64,000 nt of DNA from Morella rubra (lineage: Eukaryota; Streptophyta; Magnoliopsida; Fagales; Myricaceae). This document shows positions 59,275 to 64,000 of the stretch, in pieces (position 1 is the stretch's first letter; each line of letters starts with the position of its first letter). A program made the position numbers and the translations under genes. The stretch covers positions 9,820,458 to 9,884,457 of the forward strand of contig CM025856.1 in the NCBI GenBank assembly GCA_003952965.2, written 5' to 3'. The notes beneath the pieces were generated by a model, which did not search any database, had not been told where the DNA came from, and worked only from the letters and a program-made list of their open reading frames with translations.

Positions 59275-59867
59275 ATTGTCACATGTATTTAATACTTGTT
59301 GGGTATAATATTGTAACATAAGATGTTATACAATTATATTGTTAAGTGAAATTGTAGAAAAGTCATGCCAATGATTAATGAATCAAAAGGCGGAAGTATG
59401 ACTTTTCGGTTTCTTATTCACTTGACAATTGTTCTAGACTAATGTACATACATATGAACAAATAGGTCTACACTCATTGTGCTCTATTAAATAGGATGAT
59501 GGACTCCGTCATTGAGGTAGTGACCTTAAGCAGACAAGTGGGTGCACTATAAGAGTACATGCACTGAACGAGATCAAATATGGATACCTTCTGAAATTGA
59601 TCACTAATGTTAAGAAGGTATTCAACACAATTAGTTTATTATATCATTAGACCTTAGAGGTTTATGCAGGTTGGTTTGTTGTGTACTTGTACTTTGACTG
59701 AGTCAATTGGTGATGATCTTTCGAGATCAAATATTCCAGACAACATTGGGTCTTATATATGATACATGAGCTTGTGTAAATGCTCAACAAGGAATCCACC
59801 AGTCTCTTTGTGAGACAATATATTTAATATATCTGTATGGAGTTTAACTAAAAAATAATCACTGACC
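59275..59867 (-). repeat. Part B of the dispersed repeat (second copy), inverted
   Basis: Reverse complement of the 6480-7045 segment, with matching blocks GGAATCCACCAG, TCAAATATTCCAGACAACAT and AGTCATGCCAATGATTAATG. On its right it abuts hAT N-terminal coding sequence at 59871. Confidence 0.85.
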
Positions 59868-59870
59868 AAT

Positions 59871-60052
59871 CTACGAACTTGATCTCTAATCCCAACATCA
59901 TATTCTTCAATGGGTTTACGTAACCTGGCTCAACAACAATATCATCCGGACTAAATAAAATATGAGGTCTTTTCCGAACTAGTATTCGTTTAAGAAGTAA
60001 TAGTCACGTTAGGAGTACTAGACGACTCTACGCTGGCTGGCTTCTTTATCAT
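59871..60052 (-). pseudogene. hAT transposase N-terminus, separated from its body by inversion
   Basis: On the minus strand, from ATG at 60052, it reads MIKKPASVESSSTPNVTI and, after a stop and a one-base shift, RKPIEEYDVGIRDQVR, ending at GTTCGTAG (59871). That is the segment expected just before the zinc finger of TTF-type hAT transposases. Its last bases, TAG, are also the first bases of the hAT body at 54721, and joining the two there keeps frame. Confidence 0.75.
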
Positions 60053-60339
60053 CTAAACAAAACAAAACAAAACAAAATTCATCAATCTAATTTCATAATC
60101 TAATCACAGTTTCACAACCTAGTCCTATTCACAATTTCAATATAATGCACATTCACAATTTCACAATTTCAGCCTAATCACATTCAAAACTTCACAATAT
60201 TCGACCCAAATATCAACCTAATCACATTATTCATCAAAAATTAAAATATTGATTCTTTTATTATGTCAAGATTGTTTCCTGTTTGATCTAATCCAGTCGA
60301 ACACAAAGATCTAATTTTTTAAGCATTGAAGAAGCTAAC

Positions 60340-60501
60340 CTTGAAATCCTTATAGAAGCATAAATGCAATTCCTTCACAGAGTCTTCTGAGCACACCACT
60401 AATGGAGTTGCATGGAATGCATTCTCAATAGTAGACACAATTCCCCCAAGAGGATATTTCTCCGAATTAGAAGGAATGTATCCAGCTTCATTCAAAACTA
60501 G
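60340..60501 (-). pseudogene. RNS2: Single captured exon of an RNS2-like T2 ribonuclease
   Basis: A 54-codon exon on the minus strand has an acceptor (TTGCATTCAG) before 60501 and a donor (GTTAGC) after 60340. It encodes [36 protein letters not shown] and CFYKDFK, the C-terminal part of plant class II S-like RNases. The two conserved Cys of this region are present. No neighbouring RNase exons were found within 1 kb upstream or 2 kb downstream, and the catalytic His motifs, encoded elsewhere, are absent. It lies about 290 bases upstream, same strand, of the hAT N-terminus, so capture by a transposon or a gene remnant are both possible. It is not expected to make an active RNase. Confidence 0.75.
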
Positions 60502-61020
60502 CTGAATGCAAGAAAATGAAATAGAAAAATTAACCAAATTTACACAAATCGAGAACAGAGCTAAGCTTGTACCACCTCATCGTCTAAAAGTCACATAACC
60601 TTTAGTAATTTCAAATATCTCGAGGCCATATGTAGCCTGTGTTACCAAATACAAATATGAACTAGCTGAATTTGATTACAATAGCCTCTATACATGCAAC
60701 TAGATGATAAATATGCAATGAAGAAATTTGATACGAGGTGAAATGTTTGCAATCAAATTGATAACTTTTACTTCTTCAACCATAGTGAAATGCATGAAAT
60801 CATTGATTTCTGGAAAACAAAAAAATCCGTTTAAAGATAACTTACCATGACATTATATTTGAAATATAAAGCTGTTAAAAAATAGATGGATTCAAAAAAG
60901 ATAACTAGAAAGCAACATGTACCATGCTTTTCTGCAATCAGAAATTCCAAAAGATACAATTTAAAAATTTAACAATTTAAAATTAATCACAATTAACAGT
61001 TTAAAATTCATCACAATCGA

Positions 61021-61260
61021 AACATAAATAGAGAGAGACTGGAGAGAGAGAGCTAAAGAGAGAGAAAGAGATGTGGTTCGTGAAGGAGGAGAGAAGGATC
61101 GGGATGGAGAGGTAGAGAGGGAGAGACTGAGAGTAGGCATTCTGTGGAGGTCCGGAGGCGGAGGAGGAGAGGTAGAGTGAGAGGGGGAGGCTGGCGTCGA
61201 TCGGCAGGAGGCTAGTGAGCAGAGTGAGAGAGGGCTAGGCGTCGGGAAGAGAAAGGGAGA
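61021..61260. repeat. Purine-rich (GA) low-complexity tract
   Basis: This is dominated by GAGAGA and GGAGG words and followed at 61320-61338 by an A(19) run. The pair AACGACGCATTTCACC/GGGTGAAA near 61284-61305 forms a small hairpin. It could be a leader of a transposon gene. Confidence 0.55.
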
Positions 61261-61429
61261 AAATTAGGGGGGCGAATTAAACCAGGGTGAAACGACGCAT
61301 TTCACCCTCTGCTAATTTAAAAAAAAAAAAAAAAAAAGGTTGGCTGGGCCGACCTAAGTAGTTGGGGGGGGGAGCCTGGGCTTAACACATATAAAAAAAA
61401 AATTGAAAGATTTTTCAAGCGATTGGGGC

Positions 61430-62050
61430 GGTTATGAAAGGGTCCTCAGTGATGACATGGGCCGTGATAGTCATGCATGGGAGGATAGGTGCCAAGATGA
61501 GGCGGCATTGGCACCCATGGGCACCCTTGACACGCCCACCGCGCGCGCAGCAAGAGCACGACAGCCATGCCATGGCATCAGCGCGCGCGCGCAAGCACAG
61601 CCCAGCAACCTGACAAGGCATGACGCCCCAGCAACGCCCATGCCTGGCATGCCAGCCAGCCTGCCACAGACATGCCATGACAGCCTATGGCCTGGCCATG
61701 ACACGGTGCCACAGCAAGTCCTTGGCCATCAGCCAAGCCAAGCAAGAACAGTGGGCCAACAGACAAAGGAGTGCATTACACAGGATGGCCACCAGTGGCA
61801 GGAGGCCACCACACCACCGGAGTGTGCAGTTACCAATGGCCGTTTGTGGACCAACCAAGCCAAGCAAGAGCACCAACAGACAAAGGAGTGTGGATGGCCA
61901 CCACCAGTGACGAAGCACCACCACCCCTACCGGTGCTAGGTGGGGAATGGAAGAGGAAGGGCCACAGAGTCGAAGTAGCACCACCACCCATGGAGGTGCA
62001 AGCAGCGGCGGTGGCGCAGTGGACGGCGGCGGACGACGACAAGATCCAGG
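61430..62050. other. GC-rich island with open frames on both strands
   Basis: Clearly GC-richer than everything around it, with CGCGCGC runs (61545-61550, 61581-61590), CATGCCATGGCATC-like words and many CCA/GCC triplets. Several overlapping frames stay open on both strands (for example 61403-61939 plus, 61685-61987 minus), as expected from composition, and none matches a family I know. A direct repeat (AAGCCAAGCAAGA...CAACAGACAAAGGAGTG) lies at 61733-61773 and 61856-61890. Confidence 0.45.
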
Positions 62051-62059
62051 AGGTATCTT

Positions 62060-62723
62060 AGGGATTAGTTTCCTTTCTTGTTGAGATTGAATAAATCATA
62101 TCTTCTAGATTTAGGGATCCTTTCCTAAACTCTAGAAGATTCCTTTCCTTTGAGTTTATGTTGTACTAGGCATGTGATGTCAAATCTACTTGATTGAAGG
62201 GATTGATTCCTAAAGATCGGTGATTTGATTTAGATTTGATTTAATTGTGATTGTGATTTGATTCCATTAGGGTTTGTAAGCACCTAAGGATGTCTATATA
62301 AACACCTTAGGTGCATTAGAGTTGATCATTGAGAATAGTAGAGTCTTGGAGAGCCTGAGTGCTTTTGGGAGTGTTTTGGCCAAGCATAGGCACGTATATG
62401 CTAAGTCGGTGTCAAGGCTAATAACCTTGTCATTTGGGATTCATTCTAGGCTAATAACCTAGTTTGGGTACCCGTTCTTGGGCTAATTAACCCTTGATCG
62501 GGATTGTTCTTGTGTTCTTGTGGTTCTTGGGCTAATTAACCCTTAACCACGTTCTTCGTTCTTCATAATAATATCTCGAGTGTTCTTCATTTGTGTGGTT
62601 AGATCCTATATTTCAGCTCGTGTGTTGCCAAGAACGGTTTAGGAGGATCGATTGGGTGATCGTGTTCGAATCAATTGGCGGGAGTTGGCATTGTTAAGGC
62701 GGCCTAGACTGGGGTCCCTAACA
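62060..62723 (+). mobile_element. LTR-like segment ending in CCCTAACA
   Basis: It contains a TATA box (TATATAAA, 62295-62302), four GGCTAAT(T)AACC words (62428-62545), and a tail with GTTGCCAAGAACGG and TGGGGTCCCTAACA (62710-62723), a wording I associate with the ends of plant Copia-type LTRs. No PBS follows: transporter-like coding sequence starts within about 25 bases. The left end is not defined. Confidence 0.45.
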
Positions 62724-62744
62724 GGTTGTCCCCTATCACCCATA

Positions 62745-63035
62745 GCTCATTCCGCCTCTGACGATGAGGACGTGTGGAAGGAATTGCTCATCCGTCTCAT
62801 ACCGTCCGTTTGCCATAGCTTAATCGCAGCCGTTGGAATCCATTTCTTCCAGCAAGCATCTAGTATAGACTTCGTCGTCTTGTGTAGCCTGAGGATCTTT
62901 GATAAGGCTGGGATCGAGTCAACGAAAGACAAGCTTCTCACGATGGTAGCCGTCGAATTCACCAAGACCACCTTCATCTTGGTGGCCACATTCTTGTTGG
63001 ACAAGATCACAAGGCAATCTCTGCTTCTGGTTTGG
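62745..63035 (+). pseudogene. Fragment of a polyol/monosaccharide transporter (PLT/PMT-like)
   Basis: The frame reads VWKELLIRLIPSVCHSLIAA, then VGIHFFQQASSIDFVVL, CSLRIFDKAGI and FTKTTFILVATFLLDKITRQ. This is the central part of plant polyol transporters, where GIHFFQQASGID and the short RxGRR-like loop are hallmarks of the major facilitator sugar-transporter family. Here the loop is altered (KITRQ) and both ends break off: the upstream side meets the LTR-like end at 62723 and the downstream side turns into unrelated GA-rich sequence. It has no start, and only about 95 of some 500 residues are present, so it is a captured or relict piece. Confidence 0.78.
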
Positions 63036-63129
63036 ACATTTGCTTCACCTACGCTCCTAAAGAGAGAGATGAGAGATAGACAAGACAGTGGCTGTAAGTG
63101 CAGTATGAGAGATGTCGTCCAAATGTAGA

Positions 63130-63256
63130 AGAAGGTGAAATATAGGGAGAAGGGCAATTTCGTAAAGTCAACTGAGTGAATATCATGTGGGAGGCACATG
63201 AACGAGAATTTTGTCTGTTTTAATGCCGAAATTGGATGGAGAGTGACTATCATTCA
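63130..63256. repeat. Short dispersed repeat (partner at 59040-59180)
   Basis: Same-orientation copy, with TATAGGGAGAA, ATCATGTGGGAGGCACATGA and TTTTAATGCCGAAATTGGAT. It directly follows the transporter fragment. Confidence 0.65.
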
Positions 63257-63456
63257 GAATAGTAAAGTCTTGGATGTAGTGATTTCGAACCAAACGACAA
63301 GAATTATCTCGAAACCAACCAGACATAAACAGCAGCTAGAATGGAAAAGGGAAAGAAAAAGAAAAGGAGTAGATGACACCAAATCTGTGAAGAGGTTCAC
63401 AGAGTTAACACATCGACTTTTTCCACAAAGAGAAATGCTTCATAAAACGCCAATTG

Positions 63457-63474
63457 TCCCCGGCAACGGCGCAA
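63457..63474 (-). other. Primer-binding site of a second Athila-like element (minus strand)
   Basis: The minus strand reads TTGCGCCGTTGCCGGGGA, two bases from the PBS of the element at 19141 and with the same AGTTTTT spacer between LTR and PBS. It therefore opens an Athila-type element whose interior would run leftward, but no gag is recognisable at 63260-63450. Confidence 0.75.
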
Positions 63475-63480
63475 AAAACT

Positions 63481-64000
63481 TGACCAACTTCTGTGGTACT
63501 TCTAAGTGTAGAAGCTGTCAAAGTAATACAAGAGTAAATCCCAAGATCGAATTCACAGGGACAATGGAATTAATGCAAGCATTAGATATTATATGTAAGC
63601 TATTTACAAATGAAGAGAAAAAATATCAAAGTTGGTTTTTGAGGTTTATGGTTCGTAACTGAAAGAGAAATTAAGAGAAACGAAGAACAATGCATTTAAA
63701 AAAAACAGATGCAAAATATTCTAAAGGTAAAGTGCAGAAAAATAAAGAAACGTTCTAAACGACAATGAATCAAACACCTGAGATGCAAGTTTCTCCCATA
63801 ACTGATTTGATAATGGATTTACCTATAATTTTCTCTTCTCTCAATCATTTTCTCATTCCAAAAGATTATGATCGGATAATACAATAATCAGCCCACAATT
63901 TTCAATATAATCTACGATACTCAATAGATTGTATAACAAATTTAAGCAATGAAAGAAAACCATCACAGTCTTGTTACTAGTTCAAGCATCAATTGTGCCT
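63481..64000 (-). mobile_element. LTR of the second Athila-like element (cut by window end)
   Basis: It starts at TGACC (plus) next to the PBS spacer. The words AGTAAATCCCAAGATCGAATTC and CACAGGGAC (63532-63562, given in parts) are common in U5 regions of Athila-type LTRs. The outer end is beyond the window. Confidence 0.6.

Noticed and set aside
61403..61987. Overlapping long frames on both strands in the GC-rich island
   Set aside because: Stop codons are rare by composition there; the frames conflict with each other and show no recognisable motif, so no CDS is called.

Overview
This window reads as nuclear DNA of a eudicot plant. It is AT-rich, has two intron-containing genes whose exons I could join by hand, and is otherwise filled with decayed, nested transposable elements. 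I saw no bacterial-type gene, tRNA, rRNA or CRISPR array. I cannot name the species.

Host genes. (1) A plus-strand gene at 2274-7711 has five exons encoding 222 residues: a plastid-type N-terminus followed by one FHA (phosphothreonine-binding) domain. (2) A minus-strand gene at 47123-51442 has eight exons encoding 362 residues: a signal peptide, an ethylbenzene-dehydrogenase/cytochrome c-552-type haem-binding domain and a C-terminal membrane anchor. Both keep phase across every intron and look functional. Two isolated host-gene fragments lie among transposons: one exon of an RNS2-like T2 ribonuclease (60340-60501, minus) and a piece of a polyol/monosaccharide transporter (about 62745-63035, plus).

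Layout. 1-1150: 5' end of a minus-strand Ty3 element (gag start, PBS, LTR). 2.2-8.0 kb: FHA gene, with a dispersed repeat in intron 4. 8.2-11.8 kb: MITE-like and duplicated non-coding repeats. 12.4-13.57 kb: LTR and gag of Copia-1, cut by a minus-strand Tekay-type chromovirus (13.57-17.45 kb), itself cut by a 10.1-kb Athila-like Ty3 element with two LTRs (17452-27581). 27.65-36.9 kb: minus-strand Copia-2 with an extra 3' gene. 36.9-39.15 kb: truncated minus-strand Copia-3. 39.15-45.5 kb: plus-strand Copia-4 carrying two MITE insertions. 47.1-51.4 kb: haem-binding gene. 52.9-53.35 kb: hAT-type MITE with an 8-bp target duplication. 54.3-60.05 kb: a hAT transposase pseudogene that contains a solo Copia-2-family LTR and was rearranged by an inversion of about 5.15 kb. 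60.3-63.3 kb: captured gene fragments, a GC-rich island and an LTR-like segment. 63.45-64 kb: PBS and LTR of another Athila-like element on the minus strand.

Main points of the hunt: the inversion joining a dispersed repeat to a hAT gene; an apparent private promoter (palindromic motif cluster, TATA box, pyrimidine-rich leader with a telo-box) in front of the extra 3' ORF of Copia-2, echoing its LTR promoter; and the captured host exons. All coordinates and splice sites were read by eye; no alignment or database search was run.
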